Numbered from the stretch's first letter, positions 26,489-36,675 are shown. The stretch is DNA of 64,000 nucleotides from Pseudoalteromonas gelatinilytica (GCF_001641615.1 NZ_LRRU01000019.1:1-64000), one strand, 5' to 3'. Translations and numbers: made by a program. The notes: generated from the letters alone by a model not told the origin.

Positions 26489-27211
26489 TTATAGACGCCC
26501 GTCAGGTGCGTATAAACCAGCCTGTATTTTTGCATAAATCGCGTCAGCTTTTTCTTTCGCTGCTTCAATTTCTGCTGGCATCATATTACGCTCATCAAGC
26601 TTACGACTATGGCTTGCATCCATGTTGCCGTTGTATTCCGCAATGGTATTCCAAATGTATGATTTCTCGAGGTTCTTAGGAACTCCTAAACCTTCGTAAT
26701 ACATCAATGCCATATTGAACTGAGCAAGAGTAAAGTTATTCGCTGCCGCTTTTTGGTACCAACTGAGTGCTGTGCGGTAATCTTGAATTACCCCTTCGCC
26801 ATTGGCGTACATAACCCCTAAATTAAACTGAGCTGCTGGGTGATTTTTTTGTGATGCCATTTCATATAATGAAATTGCTTTTTCTTTATCAAGTTTGACA
26901 CCTTTACCTTCTTGATAAAGTACACCTAATGCAAACATTGAATCAGCATGTACTTTTTTTACTGCCTTTTCGTACAACTCTGCTGCTTTACGGTAGTCGC
27001 GTTGCACACCAAAGCCACCTTCGTACATTTTAGCAAGCTCATACATTGCAGGGGCATAACCTTTGTCTGCAAGGTAATTAAATTCATGAAGGGCTTCTTC
27101 AAAACGACCTTCATTTGCCGCTAATTGGGCATCTTCAAGACTGGCATTTGCTAAAGGTGACAAGATTAACGTGCTAGCGAGCAATAGTGATTTAAAATTA
27201 GGCTTGATCAT
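26489..27211 (-). CDS. secreted SEL1-repeat protein
   Basis: A 240-residue periplasmic protein: signal peptide (MIKPNFKSLLLAST..., cleavage after ANA), then at least four SEL1-type TPR repeats of about 36 residues (for example AMYELAKMYEGGFGVQRDY, AQFNLGVMYANGEGVIQDY). The repeats form an alpha solenoid for protein binding. Partner unknown. It ends 19 bases from the convergent ALDH gene. Confidence 0.88.
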   Translation of the reverse strand: MIKPNFKSLLLASTLILSPLANASLEDAQLAANEGRFEEALHEFNYLADKGYAPAMYELAKMYEGGFGVQRDYRKAAELYEKAVKKVHADSMFALGVLYQEGKGVKLDKEKAISLYEMASQKNHPAAQFNLGVMYANGEGVIQDYRTALSWYQKAAANNFTLAQFNMALMYYEGLGVPKNLEKSYIWNTIAEYNGNMDASHSRKLDERNMMPAEIEAAKEKADAIYAKIQAGLYAPDGRL

Positions 27212-27413
27212 AGTCTGCCTCCAAATGTGTGTTAGGTATCAATAACAAAGCATTGAGCTATTGATAAAATGCATTGCCAAACAGCCACTGAGCAAAACAT
27301 CACTTTTAGTTTAGACCCAACAGCTGCAAATGCCCAATTTATAGACAGCGGCAAGCTTTGCAATTAACAAGTAGGCTTAAGATACAGATTTTACAGAAAA
27401 ATTAAAGAAATAA

Positions 27414-27437
27414 AAAAAGCCCGTAGCGGGCTTTTTC
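27414..27437. terminator. bidirectional terminator without an obvious upstream gene
   Basis: AAAAAGCCCG-TA-GCGGGCTTTTT is a strong hairpin with T-runs on both strands. It lies between the divergent SEL1 and DUF6279 genes, so it ends neither of them. It may end a small RNA arising from 27212-27410 on plus, or mark the end of a lost gene on either side. Confidence 0.7.
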
Positions 27438-27757
27438 GTGTCATATCTACCGTCACCGATATGAGCAATGTAGCAAGTAAAGTGTAACGTTTTATGTCTA
27501 TGTTTGGGTCGAGGAAACAGACGACAATCAAGAGTTACGTCTTGAACTAACTTGGCAAAACAGCATCAAAGCCTTTAACAGTATGATGTTGCTGTGAGAA
27601 TAGTTTAGCGAACCAAGTTGTTGATAACGATTATTACTTAGGTTTAATCGTTCGTCAACACCTAAATGATAATTAATTTCATTTAATTGCAGTTGCTGAA
27701 TTTTTGTTCTTAGTGGTAAGTTTACTTTGTTTTGAAACAGGATTTTAAAAAACTACA
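27438..27757. other. intergenic stretch with possible gene remnants
   Basis: About 320 bases in front of the DUF6279 gene. Two short frames look protein-like. On plus, from about 27497 to the TGA near 27598, a frame reads VYVWVEETDDNQ then ELRLELTWQNSIKAFN and stop. On minus, from about 27740 downward, a frame reads NKVNLPLRTKIQQLQ then LNEINYHLGVDERLNL. Neither has a start and ribosome site that convinces. One may be the tail of a decayed gene ending at the orphan terminator. The DUF6279 promoter must also be here. Confidence 0.35.
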
Positions 27758-28606
27758 ATGAAAAAGCTATCAAAGTATCTAATCGTATTTAGTTTATTGT
27801 TTACAGTAGCGGGGTGTTCTCCTAGCTTTACTTACAATAATTTAGGTTGGTTATCAGGATTTTGGATTGATGATTATGTCGATCTCAACAGTGACCAAGC
27901 TGACAAATTTGAGCATATTGTTAAAAGCAGCCGCGATTGGCATCGAGAAACACAACTTCCTTTATACAAACGTGATCTTGAAAGCTTAAAGACTATGTTA
28001 GATAAGCAAGTTGGCCATAACGAACTTAAAGCACACTTTGTACAAGCAAAGCAGCATTGGCAAACGCTGGTTGATAAAATCGAGCCTGAACTTATCGATT
28101 TAGCAAACGCTCTTTCTTATGAACAACGTGTTGAGTTTGTTGCAGCACTGCAAGAAAACATTAACGATGAATACCAAGAGCACGAAGAGAAAACGCCAGA
28201 GCAACATAGAAAAGAACGCTTAGAAGAAAACCTTGAAAACTACAAAGAGTGGTTCGGTACTAAGCTTTCTTCACAGCAAAAAACACTGATAGAGAACTCA
28301 TCAAATACGCGAGTCAGTACATTCTTGCTATGGATGCAGTACAAGCAAAAGCGTTTAGATACATTAAAAGCGCTATTTATGCAAAAGCAAAAACCAGCAG
28401 ATTTTGATAGTCAACTCGCTGTTATCATTAATGACCGTTTTGCATTTATGAGCGATGAGTTAGTTGCCGCCGATGATAAAAATCTCGATAACTACGTTAA
28501 CTTACTATTGGAGCTAAAACCTACATTAACCGATAAACAGCGTCGTAACGTACGCGATGAGTTTGATGAGTTAATTGAAGAGGTCAGTGACTTAATTAAT
28601 GATTAG
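27758..28606 (+). CDS. DUF6279 family lipoprotein
   Basis: A 282-residue predicted lipoprotein (MKKLSKYLIVF..., lipobox VAGCS with Cys20). The mature part is almost entirely charged helix, beginning with the family-typical TYNNLGWLSGFWIDDYVDLN and ending in an acidic tail (EEVSDLIND). DUF6279 proteins have no established function. There is no paralogue in the window. The gene appears monocistronic, 224 bases before a diguanylate cyclase. Confidence 0.8.
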   Translation: MKKLSKYLIVFSLLFTVAGCSPSFTYNNLGWLSGFWIDDYVDLNSDQADKFEHIVKSSRDWHRETQLPLYKRDLESLKTMLDKQVGHNELKAHFVQAKQHWQTLVDKIEPELIDLANALSYEQRVEFVAALQENINDEYQEHEEKTPEQHRKERLEENLENYKEWFGTKLSSQQKTLIENSSNTRVSTFLLWMQYKQKRLDTLKALFMQKQKPADFDSQLAVIINDRFAFMSDELVAADDKNLDNYVNLLLELKPTLTDKQRRNVRDEFDELIEEVSDLIND

Positions 28607-28830
28607 CTGCTAGGTGCTTGCTGTGTTTGGACGCACTGTAAAACCGCTGCTTCTTAGCATCGTGTACCTCATTGCATATTTTATTATTTGAAAATAAAAG
28701 TTAAAAAGTATTAGTTTTTCTGGCGTTTATGTAAACGTTTGCATTTTTAAACGAGTTTACTTAATAACTTGTTCCTAAATTTATTGTTTCGCGTTAAAAT
28801 TAAGCAACGACAACAATAACGAGAAACTGG

Positions 28831-29862
28831 ATGGATATTGGGGCGCTAAGAGGCACTCAAGCTTTACGAAATAACGTTCTTAAATGGATGGGCTTTTGTT
28901 TGGGTGTATTGGCTGGAATATTCGCCGGTTTTAATCTTTTTATTAATGACTTTTTTGTCCTTGGGGCATTAGAAGTCGTTTTTGCATCGTTTTGTTTTTA
29001 TATCTTTTTTTATACCCGAAAACGCAATGGCCATCTTTGGCAGTCGCTTACCTTATGTGTGTTTTTAACGCTACTAATCACATTGGGCACGTATCTCAGT
29101 AATATTAAAAGCTTGCTGTTTATTTGGACTTGCTCATTACCGGTTTTATTTTATTTATTATTAGGTAAACAATACGGCAAAGTCTTGTCTTTGGTCGTTG
29201 CTCTGCTGCAAGGCGGGATCCTATTAACCAAATCAAGTCTTGAGCCTCTCAATAGTATTAATTTTTTACTTAATTTTTCGTTTACCTACATCAGTATTTG
29301 GGCGGTATCGCATACTTTTGAGAATAGTCGTGCAGAATATGGTAAGCGGCTCGAAAACTTAGCATTACTTGATCCTTTAACGGGGGCAGGTAACCGCTTG
29401 GCGATGACCCATTATTTTGAAGTTGAACTAAAAAACAAAAATGGCTTGTTTATTTTAATGCTAGACCTTGATTACTTTAAGAATATTAATGATCAGTATG
29501 GCCACGATGTGGGCGATCGTATTCTCATTGAAGTCACCAGTTTCTTTAGGCAACGCATTAGTAAAGGCTACGTATTTCGTATCGGCGGTGAGGAGTTTGC
29601 TATCTTCTTACCTGAGAGCGACCCGCAAAGTGCCTATGAATTTGCAGATATGCTGCGCGAGCACTTAGCAACAACCATCCACAACATTGATGAGCAAGCT
29701 ATTAATTTGACCATTAGTATTGGTGTTGCTTGCTACATGCCAAATCAAACCCTGAAAAACTTTATTAAGCGTGCTGACGATGCGCTATACCAAGCAAAAC
29801 AGCAAGGCCGAAATAGAGTAGTAACGGCGTATGAATTAAGCCAACAAAATAAAGCGAGTTAG
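28831..29862 (+). CDS. membrane-anchored GGDEF diguanylate cyclase
   Basis: A 343-residue protein with about six membrane helices in the first 170 residues (7TM-like/MASE-type sensor) and a C-terminal GGDEF domain. The active-site loop is RIGGEEFAIF (GGEEF, active type), preceded by LDPLTGAGNR and LDLDYFKNINDQYGHDVGD, which bind metal and GTP. The inhibitory RxxD I-site is not present in its normal place: the residues before the loop read RISKGYVF. It should make cyclic di-GMP without strong product inhibition by this site. No EAL or receiver domain. Confidence 0.9.
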   Translation: MDIGALRGTQALRNNVLKWMGFCLGVLAGIFAGFNLFINDFFVLGALEVVFASFCFYIFFYTRKRNGHLWQSLTLCVFLTLLITLGTYLSNIKSLLFIWTCSLPVLFYLLLGKQYGKVLSLVVALLQGGILLTKSSLEPLNSINFLLNFSFTYISIWAVSHTFENSRAEYGKRLENLALLDPLTGAGNRLAMTHYFEVELKNKNGLFILMLDLDYFKNINDQYGHDVGDRILIEVTSFFRQRISKGYVFRIGGEEFAIFLPESDPQSAYEFADMLREHLATTIHNIDEQAINLTISIGVACYMPNQTLKNFIKRADDALYQAKQQGRNRVVTAYELSQQNKAS

Positions 29863-29880
29863 CTACTCAAGCTTCGCAAG

Positions 29881-30825
29881 TTAGCCTTTGTACATAGTGT
29901 CAAAGTCAGGGATGTTTGCTTCCCATACAGGAATATCTTTGCCTATGTATTCACGCATAGCATCAAAGAATAAACGTGTTCTGACTGGTAAGTCTCTGTG
30001 TGGGTAAACCGCATACACCGCGCTGTAATCGAGTAATTCCATATCGGTTAAAATAGGCACGAGATCGCCACGTTTAACTTCATCGTCAAGAATAAACGCC
30101 GGTGCCAAAACATATGCATTGCCTGAGATAGCCTTCATTAACAGTACTTCGGCATCGTTCGCACGAAAAACACTTTTAATATTTTGCTCAATAATATCGC
30201 CATCGGCATTACGATAACGAATACCGCCAATGCGTTTACTTGGGCTTGAATAGCTCGCAGCAGGTAGCTCTTTTAAATCTTCAACCTGTTTTGGCATACC
30301 GTAAGTTTCGATAAACTCAGGTGAGGCCAGCAATAACATACGGTTGCGAGCAATTTTACGGGCAATAAATGATGAGTCTTTTGGTTCGCCAACACGAAAC
30401 GCTAAATCATAGCCTTCTGATACTAAATCAATCAATCTGTCGTCTAAGCGAAGCTCTACTTCAACTTGTGGAAAGCGTTTTTGAAAGTCGTTAATGACCG
30501 GTTGGATATAACGCTTACCGATAATACTTGATGAGGTAATTTTTAACGTACCACGGGGTTCTTGGTGGTAATTCTCTGCAAGTCTTACGGTATCAGATAA
30601 CAAATCTCTCAGTTCGGCTGCCTTTTTTACCATTTCAGCGCCAGCGGCAGTCAACGAAAAAGAACGCGTGGTACGATTGAGTAAACGCACCCCTAATTCA
30701 TCTTCAAGACGGCTAATTTGTTTTGAAATGACAGAACGGTCTATATTTCTAGACTCTGCAGCTTTAGCAAATGAGCCTCGTTCAATCACTTCAAGCAACA
30801 TTAATAAACGGCTGGTGGTATCCAT
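29881..30825 (-). CDS. LysR-family transcriptional regulator of the RND operon (probable)
   Basis: A 314-residue LysR-type regulator: winged helix-turn-helix at 1-60 (FAKAAESRNIDRSVISKQIS, then LGVRLLNRTTRSFSLT) and a periplasmic-binding-like effector domain. It is divergent from the efflux operon starting at 30944, with a 118-base shared control region. LysR regulators usually act on the divergent neighbour, so it likely controls the pump. An ATTC-N10-GAAT element at 30853-30870 has the T-N11-A form these proteins bind, but it is short and could be chance. Confidence 0.9.
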   Translation of the reverse strand: MDTTSRLLMLLEVIERGSFAKAAESRNIDRSVISKQISRLEDELGVRLLNRTTRSFSLTAAGAEMVKKAAELRDLLSDTVRLAENYHQEPRGTLKITSSSIIGKRYIQPVINDFQKRFPQVEVELRLDDRLIDLVSEGYDLAFRVGEPKDSSFIARKIARNRMLLLASPEFIETYGMPKQVEDLKELPAASYSSPSKRIGGIRYRNADGDIIEQNIKSVFRANDAEVLLMKAISGNAYVLAPAFILDDEVKRGDLVPILTDMELLDYSAVYAVYPHRDLPVRTRLFFDAMREYIGKDIPVWEANIPDFDTMYKG

Positions 30826-30943
30826 AGCAGTTCCTTAAACTTTATTGGTGCCATTCTGGCATTAAAGAATTTAAAAATCTATCATTTTTATCCGCTAATT
30901 AGTTCCGTAACATTGTCTCCAATCTATTAACAGGAGAGTCGTG

Positions 30944-32110
30944 ATGAACAAATCTATTCTTGCAGTGGCTGTGACCATTGCGAGCTTAACGCTTGCAGGG
31001 TGTGGCACAGAAGCCAACCAAGCAGCGCAGCAACAACATTTACAACCTATCGATGTAGCACAAGTGCTTGTAAAGCCGGTACAAAATTGGCACACCTATA
31101 CAACGCGTTTAGAGGCGCCACAAGAAGTTGCGCTAATGCCACGTGTTTCGGGTGTCATCGATAAAATTAACTTTAAAGAAGGCGACAGCGTTAAAGAAGG
31201 TGATTTGCTTTTCACCCTTGATGCACGTCCTTTTGCAGCCGTAGTCGATAGCTTAAAAGCGCAAATCGAAAGTGCTAAGGCGGCACTTGAGCAAGCTAAA
31301 AGTGAAGCAAAACGTGCAGAGCGCTTAACTGAGCGTAAAGCAATTTCAACGGAGCAAGCTGAGTCTCGTAAATCAACACTAAGACAACGCGAAGCGCAAT
31401 TGCTAGCGCTACAGGCTGAGCTTACTGCGGCAGAGCTTGATTTAGCATTTACCCAAGTGCGTTCACCCATTGATGGCGTTGTATCGCGTGCGAATATCAC
31501 CAAAGGTAACAATGTGCTTGCTGGTCAAAGCGTGTTAACAAGCATTGTGTCAAACCAGCAAATGTATGCTTACTTTGATATTGATGAGCGTACGTGGAAT
31601 CAGTCATTTGCTGATGTAACAGCGCAAAGTGAACAAGCAGTTGTGATGCAAAAAGTGGGTGAAACCAGCTTTAACTTCAATGGCAAAATCAACTTCATTG
31701 ATAACCAAATCAATCAAACTACCGGTACTCTTCGAGTGCGTGCGGTGTTCGAAAACGATGAGCAACAACTGCGTGCAGGTTCATTCGCACGTATTAAGCT
31801 TGCCGCAGATAAAGTAAGCGAAAAAGTTATCGTGCCTGAGCGTGCAATTGGGACTGATTTAAAGAATCGCTTTGTACTCACTGTGGGTGAAGGCAATGTT
31901 CTTGAATATAAATTAGTGACGGTGGGTGAGCGTTACGGCAGCTTACGCGCGATTACATCGGGTCTAAATGAAAACGATGTGATTGCTGTGAATGGTCCGG
32001 CGCGTGTTGGCCCTGGTATGCCAATTTCACCAAACACAGTCACTATAAATAGCGATGGAATTGCATTCACTCTTTCAAATAATCATTCTGATTTGGTTGC
32101 AAAACAGTAG
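30944..32110 (+). CDS. RND efflux periplasmic adaptor (AcrA/MexA type)
   Basis: A 388-residue lipoprotein (lipobox LAGCG, Cys about 20) that links the inner-membrane pump to the outer-membrane channel. It shows the biotinyl-lipoyl half motifs (VSGVIDKINFKEGDSVKEGDLLF and the second half near SPIDGVVSRANITKGN), a long alpha hairpin between (about 100-160, Ala/Glu/Arg-rich) and a beta-barrel domain. The start at the ATG 30944 follows CAGGAGAG at seven bases; the GTG one codon earlier is less likely. It is the first gene of a three-gene operon, six bases before the pump gene. Confidence 0.93.
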   Translation: MNKSILAVAVTIASLTLAGCGTEANQAAQQQHLQPIDVAQVLVKPVQNWHTYTTRLEAPQEVALMPRVSGVIDKINFKEGDSVKEGDLLFTLDARPFAAVVDSLKAQIESAKAALEQAKSEAKRAERLTERKAISTEQAESRKSTLRQREAQLLALQAELTAAELDLAFTQVRSPIDGVVSRANITKGNNVLAGQSVLTSIVSNQQMYAYFDIDERTWNQSFADVTAQSEQAVVMQKVGETSFNFNGKINFIDNQINQTTGTLRVRAVFENDEQQLRAGSFARIKLAADKVSEKVIVPERAIGTDLKNRFVLTVGEGNVLEYKLVTVGERYGSLRAITSGLNENDVIAVNGPARVGPGMPISPNTVTINSDGIAFTLSNNHSDLVAKQ

Positions 32111-32116
32111 GGCAAA

Positions 32117-35100
32117 ATGAAATTTTCACACTTTTTTATCCAGCGACCCATCTTTGCAGCGATGCTGTCGCTTATCTTTCTCATCGCAGGGGCAATCTCG
32201 TTATTTCAATTGCCAGTGAGTGAGTACCCTGAGGTCGTACCGCCGACAGTTGTTGTGACGGCAAGTTACCCGGGTGCAAACCCAACGGTAATTGCTGAAA
32301 CAGTGGCGACGCCGCTTGAGCAAGAAATCAATGGTACTGAAAACATGTTGTATATGTTTTCGCAAGCAACCAGTGATGGCCGTATGACTTTAACAGTTAC
32401 CTTTGCGTTAGGGACTGATTTAGACCGTGCGCAAGTACAAGTGCAAAACCGTGTTAACAGTGCACTACCACGCTTACCGCAAGAAGTTCAACGTTTAGGT
32501 GTTGTAGCAGAAAAATCATCACCAGATTTAACCATGGTGGTGCATTTATATTCACCAGAAAAAACGCATGATACAACTTACTTAGCGAACTATGCTGATT
32601 TGTATATCAAAGACCAAATTGCACGTCTTCCGGGTGTAGGTGATGTTCGTATGTTTGGTGGTGGTCAGTACTCAATGCGTGTTTGGCTTAACCCAGATGC
32701 ACTTTCTGCACGTGACTTAACAGCGATGGATGTAGTAAATGCATTACGCGCGCAAAACCAACAGGTTGCTGCGGGTAGTTTAGGTGCGCAGCCTACGTCG
32801 AAAAGTAATCAATTTCAAATTCTAATGAATGTTAAAGGACGCTTAAGCTCAAAAGAAGAATTTGAAAATGTGATCATCAAAGTGGGTGAGCAAGGTCAGC
32901 TTACACGCCTAAGTGATGTGGCACGCCTTGAATTAGGTCAAGACACCTATGCACTAAGAGCGATGTTAGATGGTCAACCAGCCCTTGCTATGCCGGTATT
33001 CCAACGTCCGGGGTCAAATGCGATTGAGCTTTCTGATCAAGTACGTGAAACCATGAAAGTATTATCAAAAGACTTTCCGGCAGGTGTTGAATACGACATT
33101 GTTTATGACCCAACTATTTTCGTACGCGGCTCAATCGATGCAGTTATCAAAACGCTACTAGAAGCAATCGCGCTAGTGGTAATCGTTGTCGTGGTGTTCT
33201 TACAGACATGGCGTGCATCGGTAATCCCACTGATTGCAGTACCAGTGTCTTTGATTGGTACGTTTGCGGTTATGCAATGGTTAGGTGTATCGATTAATAC
33301 CCTATCGTTATTCGGTTTGGTACTTGCCATTGGTATTGTTGTTGATGATGCCATCGTGGTGGTTGAAAACGTTGAGCGTAATATCGAGCAAGGTTTATCA
33401 CCACTTGAAGCAACCCGAGTTGCGATGACCGAAGTAACAGGGCCGATTATCGCCATTGCACTAGTACTGTGTGCGGTATTTATTCCTACGGCTTTTATTA
33501 CGGGTTTATCTGGTCAATTTTATAAGCAATTTGCATTAACCATTACTATTTCAACGGTTATCTCAGCGTTTAACTCGTTAACACTATCGCCTGCGTTATC
33601 AGCGTTACTATTAAAAGGTCATGATGCAAAACCAGACCGTTTAACTAAGTTATTAAACCGTGTATTCGGTAATTGGCTGTTTAAACCTTTTAACCGCTTG
33701 TTTGATAAAGGCGCTAATGGCTACGAAAAGCTGGTACAAAAACTAATTCGTATGAGTGTCATTGTCTTAGTTGCTTATGTTGCACTTGTCGGTGGCACAG
33801 TTAAATTGTTTGACGCAGTACCGGGTGGTTTTATTCCACAGCAAGATAAGCAATATTTAGTGGCAGTTGCACAGTTGCCTGATGCGGCAAGCTTAGACAG
33901 AACCCAAGAAGTTGTGCAAGAAATGGAAAAAATTGCATTACAAGTACCGGGTGTTGCAAACACAGTATCGTTTCCTGGTCTATCGGTAAATGGTTTCACA
34001 AATAGCCCTAACAGCGGCATTGTATTTACTCCGCTTGCCCCTTTTGAAGAGCGACAAGATCCGAGTATGTCGGCAATGGCAATTGCGGCTCAGTTAAATC
34101 AAAAGTTTGCCAGTATTGATGAAGCGTTTGTTGCGGTATTCCCGCCACCGCCAATTCAAGGTTTAGGTACAACGGGTGGCTTTAAACTACAAATTGAAGA
34201 CCGTGCTAATAAAGGCTTTGAAGCACTCTTTAATAGCTTACAAGCAACCATTGCTAAAGCGCAGCAAGACCCAGCATTAATGGGCCTTTACTCAAGCTTT
34301 AGAATTCAAGTGCCACAAATGGATATCGACATTGACCGTGAGCAAGCGCTTATACAAGGTATTCCACTTGATGAAGTATTCAATGCCTTACAAGTGTACT
34401 TAGGTTCTATGTACGTGAATGACTTTAACTTGTTTGGCCGTACCTATCAGGTTAATGCGCAAGCTGATGCTGATTACCGCCAAGATCCTGAGCAAATTTT
34501 AAATCTTAAAGTACGTAACCGCATGGGTGAGATGGTGCCATTAGGCTCTGTATTAACGGTCACACCAACAACAGGCCCAGATCGTGTAATGCACTATAAC
34601 GGTTATCCTACAGCTGAATTAAATGGTAGCCCAGCACCAGGGTATAGCTCTGACCAAGCGCAACATGCGATTGAAGCAATCCTTGCAGAGACATTACCAA
34701 ATGGTATTGAGTTTGAGTGGACAGAAGTAACGTATCAGCAAATATTAGCGGGTAATACCATGGTGTATGTTTTCCCACTCGTTGTATTGCTTGTATTTAT
34801 GGTACTTGCTGCGCAATACGAGAGCTTAAGATTACCACTGGCTATTATTTTGATTGTGCCTATGACGATTTTCTCGGCCTTGTTGGGTGTTTGGTTTGTT
34901 GGTGATGACAACAACATCTTCACGCAAATCGCATTAATCGTACTGGTTGCACTAGCAAGTAAGAACGCCATCTTGATGGTTGAGTTTGCACGAGATCAGC
35001 ATAAAGGGGGGATGTCTCACCTTGAAGCTATCATCAAAGCGTGTCGCTTGCGACTTCGCCCAATTTTAATGACATCAATTGCCTTTACGGCAGGCGTTGT

Positions 35101-35263
35101 ACCCCTTGTTCTAGCAACAGGTGCTGGTGCTGAGATGCGTCATGCCATGGGTAACGCGGTGTTCTCAGGTATGATTGGTGTAACTGTGTTCGGCTTATTG
35201 TTCACCCCGGTATTTTATATGTTAGTCACAAAAAAATCGCAGAAGGAGCAACACGATGCATAA
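32117..35263 (+). CDS. RND multidrug efflux pump (HAE-1, AcrB/MexB type)
   Basis: A 1048-residue proton-driven transporter with 12 membrane helices and two large periplasmic loops. The N-terminus SHFFIQRPIFAAMLSLI is typical. The proton-relay Asp pair in helix 4 is in IGIVVDDAIVVVENVERN. The C-terminal half shows ALIVLVALASKNAILMVEFA. Length and N-terminal sequence place it with hydrophobe/amphiphile exporters rather than heavy-metal pumps. It overlaps the outer-membrane channel gene by eight bases. Substrates cannot be told from sequence. Confidence 0.95.
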   Translation: MKFSHFFIQRPIFAAMLSLIFLIAGAISLFQLPVSEYPEVVPPTVVVTASYPGANPTVIAETVATPLEQEINGTENMLYMFSQATSDGRMTLTVTFALGTDLDRAQVQVQNRVNSALPRLPQEVQRLGVVAEKSSPDLTMVVHLYSPEKTHDTTYLANYADLYIKDQIARLPGVGDVRMFGGGQYSMRVWLNPDALSARDLTAMDVVNALRAQNQQVAAGSLGAQPTSKSNQFQILMNVKGRLSSKEEFENVIIKVGEQGQLTRLSDVARLELGQDTYALRAMLDGQPALAMPVFQRPGSNAIELSDQVRETMKVLSKDFPAGVEYDIVYDPTIFVRGSIDAVIKTLLEAIALVVIVVVVFLQTWRASVIPLIAVPVSLIGTFAVMQWLGVSINTLSLFGLVLAIGIVVDDAIVVVENVERNIEQGLSPLEATRVAMTEVTGPIIAIALVLCAVFIPTAFITGLSGQFYKQFALTITISTVISAFNSLTLSPALSALLLKGHDAKPDRLTKLLNRVFGNWLFKPFNRLFDKGANGYEKLVQKLIRMSVIVLVAYVALVGGTVKLFDAVPGGFIPQQDKQYLVAVAQLPDAASLDRTQEVVQEMEKIALQVPGVANTVSFPGLSVNGFTNSPNSGIVFTPLAPFEERQDPSMSAMAIAAQLNQKFASIDEAFVAVFPPPPIQGLGTTGGFKLQIEDRANKGFEALFNSLQATIAKAQQDPALMGLYSSFRIQVPQMDIDIDREQALIQGIPLDEVFNALQVYLGSMYVNDFNLFGRTYQVNAQADADYRQDPEQILNLKVRNRMGEMVPLGSVLTVTPTTGPDRVMHYNGYPTAELNGSPAPGYSSDQAQHAIEAILAETLPNGIEFEWTEVTYQQILAGNTMVYVFPLVVLLVFMVLAAQYESLRLPLAIILIVPMTIFSALLGVWFVGDDNNIFTQIALIVLVALASKNAILMVEFARDQHKGGMSHLEAIIKACRLRLRPILMTSIAFTAGVVPLVLATGAGAEMRHAMGNAVFSGMIGVTVFGLLFTPVFYMLVTKKSQKEQHDA

Positions 35264-36662
35264 GCCTCTTCATGCACTCTTTAAACACGGCAAACTAGTT
35301 AGTGCGATGCTGTTAGCCGGAGCACTGGCAGGCTGCGCACAAAGCGTCGATATGCAAGAGCAGCAAGTGAGCTTGACACAATTTGTTAGCGATACACAAA
35401 TTGGTGAACAAAACGAAGGTGCGAGCGAAAATAACTGGTGGCGCCGTTTAGATTCAGCGCAGTTAAACAATTTAGTGACTGATGCTTTAGCAATGAATCA
35501 CGACCTAAAAACCAGTCAACTTCAACTTGATGCAGCCATTGCCCGTTTAGGTGTAGCCCGTGCGGATTATTATCCGCAGGGCAGCCTAAGTGTAGGCGCA
35601 GAACGCAGCAGCTTAGATGGCGCAATTTCGCGCCAATCAAACGCAGGTGTTAATGTTAATTGGCAGCTTGATTTGTTTGGTCGTATTACCGCGCTTGTCG
35701 ATGCTGCTAATGCAGGTGCACTAAACCAAGCCGAACAGTTAAGAGCATTACAGGTTGAAGTGGTTTCAGCTGTGGTGCAAGGCTATGTCAGCTATCAAGG
35801 TAATGTGCAAAAGCAAGCTATCATTGAGATGCAAATCGAGGCACTCGAGCAAAGTATTGATGTGCTCAAAGCGCGAGTAGAAGAGGGGGTTGCGAATGAG
35901 CTTGACCTTAATCGTACCCTTGCGCAGTTAAAGCAGCAACAAGCGCTTATTCCTGAGCTTAGCTACTTGCAATATCGTGACCTCGCAACCCTTGCGGTGC
36001 TAACAGGGCGACTTGCAAGCGATATAACACTGGTTGAAGAGCCTGAGTTATTAAGCCATGAATTTAGCGTGTCGTTTACTAAAGCCAGTGAAGCAATGGC
36101 ACTGAGACCAGATATCACCAGTGCTTTATATCAGTTTAGTCAGGCTTATTCGCTAAGTGTTGCCGCCTCAAAAGCATTACTGCCAGATATTAGTCTGGCC
36201 GGGTTTGCAGGTGTGGTGAGCTTAACCAGCAATGGCTTAGAAGATACTGTGCAACAATGGCAAGTAACGCCAAAAGTTGAATGGTCATTACTCAGCTATC
36301 CTGCATTATTAGCTCAGCGTGATGCACAGCAATTTTTAAGTGAAGCCGCTTACAGTGACTATCAAAGTAAAGTATTAAAAGCCATTAGCGATAGTGAACT
36401 TACTTTACAAAGGCTAGTCAAACAGCAGCAACAGTTAAGTTATGCTGATCAACGTTTTAATTATGCGAATAAAGCATTTGGTCAAGCTCAAGCAATGTAC
36501 CAAGAAGGACATATTCCTTACTTAGAGTTGTTAGATGCGAGACAGGATGTTTTAATAGCGCAAGAGAACGCTGTTGATTCAACAATTGCTTCATTACAGG
36601 CCAAAGTAAGTGCTTATCAAGCATTTAATGGTCGTTGGAGCTTTGAACTAAACAACCTTTAA
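35256..36662 (+). CDS. outer-membrane efflux channel lipoprotein (OprM/NodT type)
   Basis: A 468-residue TolC-fold channel with a lipoprotein signal (LAGALAGCAQS). The two OEP repeats are each rich in long helices. Hallmarks include NNWWRRLDSAQLNNLV near the start, LGVARADYYPQGSLSVGA, and VNWQLDLFGRI, a conserved strand signature. It completes the tripartite pump with the adaptor and RND protein just upstream and overlaps the latter by eight bases. Confidence 0.93.
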   Translation: MHKPLHALFKHGKLVSAMLLAGALAGCAQSVDMQEQQVSLTQFVSDTQIGEQNEGASENNWWRRLDSAQLNNLVTDALAMNHDLKTSQLQLDAAIARLGVARADYYPQGSLSVGAERSSLDGAISRQSNAGVNVNWQLDLFGRITALVDAANAGALNQAEQLRALQVEVVSAVVQGYVSYQGNVQKQAIIEMQIEALEQSIDVLKARVEEGVANELDLNRTLAQLKQQQALIPELSYLQYRDLATLAVLTGRLASDITLVEEPELLSHEFSVSFTKASEAMALRPDITSALYQFSQAYSLSVAASKALLPDISLAGFAGVVSLTSNGLEDTVQQWQVTPKVEWSLLSYPALLAQRDAQQFLSEAAYSDYQSKVLKAISDSELTLQRLVKQQQQLSYADQRFNYANKAFGQAQAMYQEGHIPYLELLDARQDVLIAQENAVDSTIASLQAKVSAYQAFNGRWSFELNNL

Positions 36663-36675
36663 CCCAGAGTATTAA

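Noticed and set aside
30853..30870. Firm LysR binding site in the pump control region
   Set aside because: ATTC-N10-GAAT fits T-N11-A but is too short and AT-rich to separate from chance.
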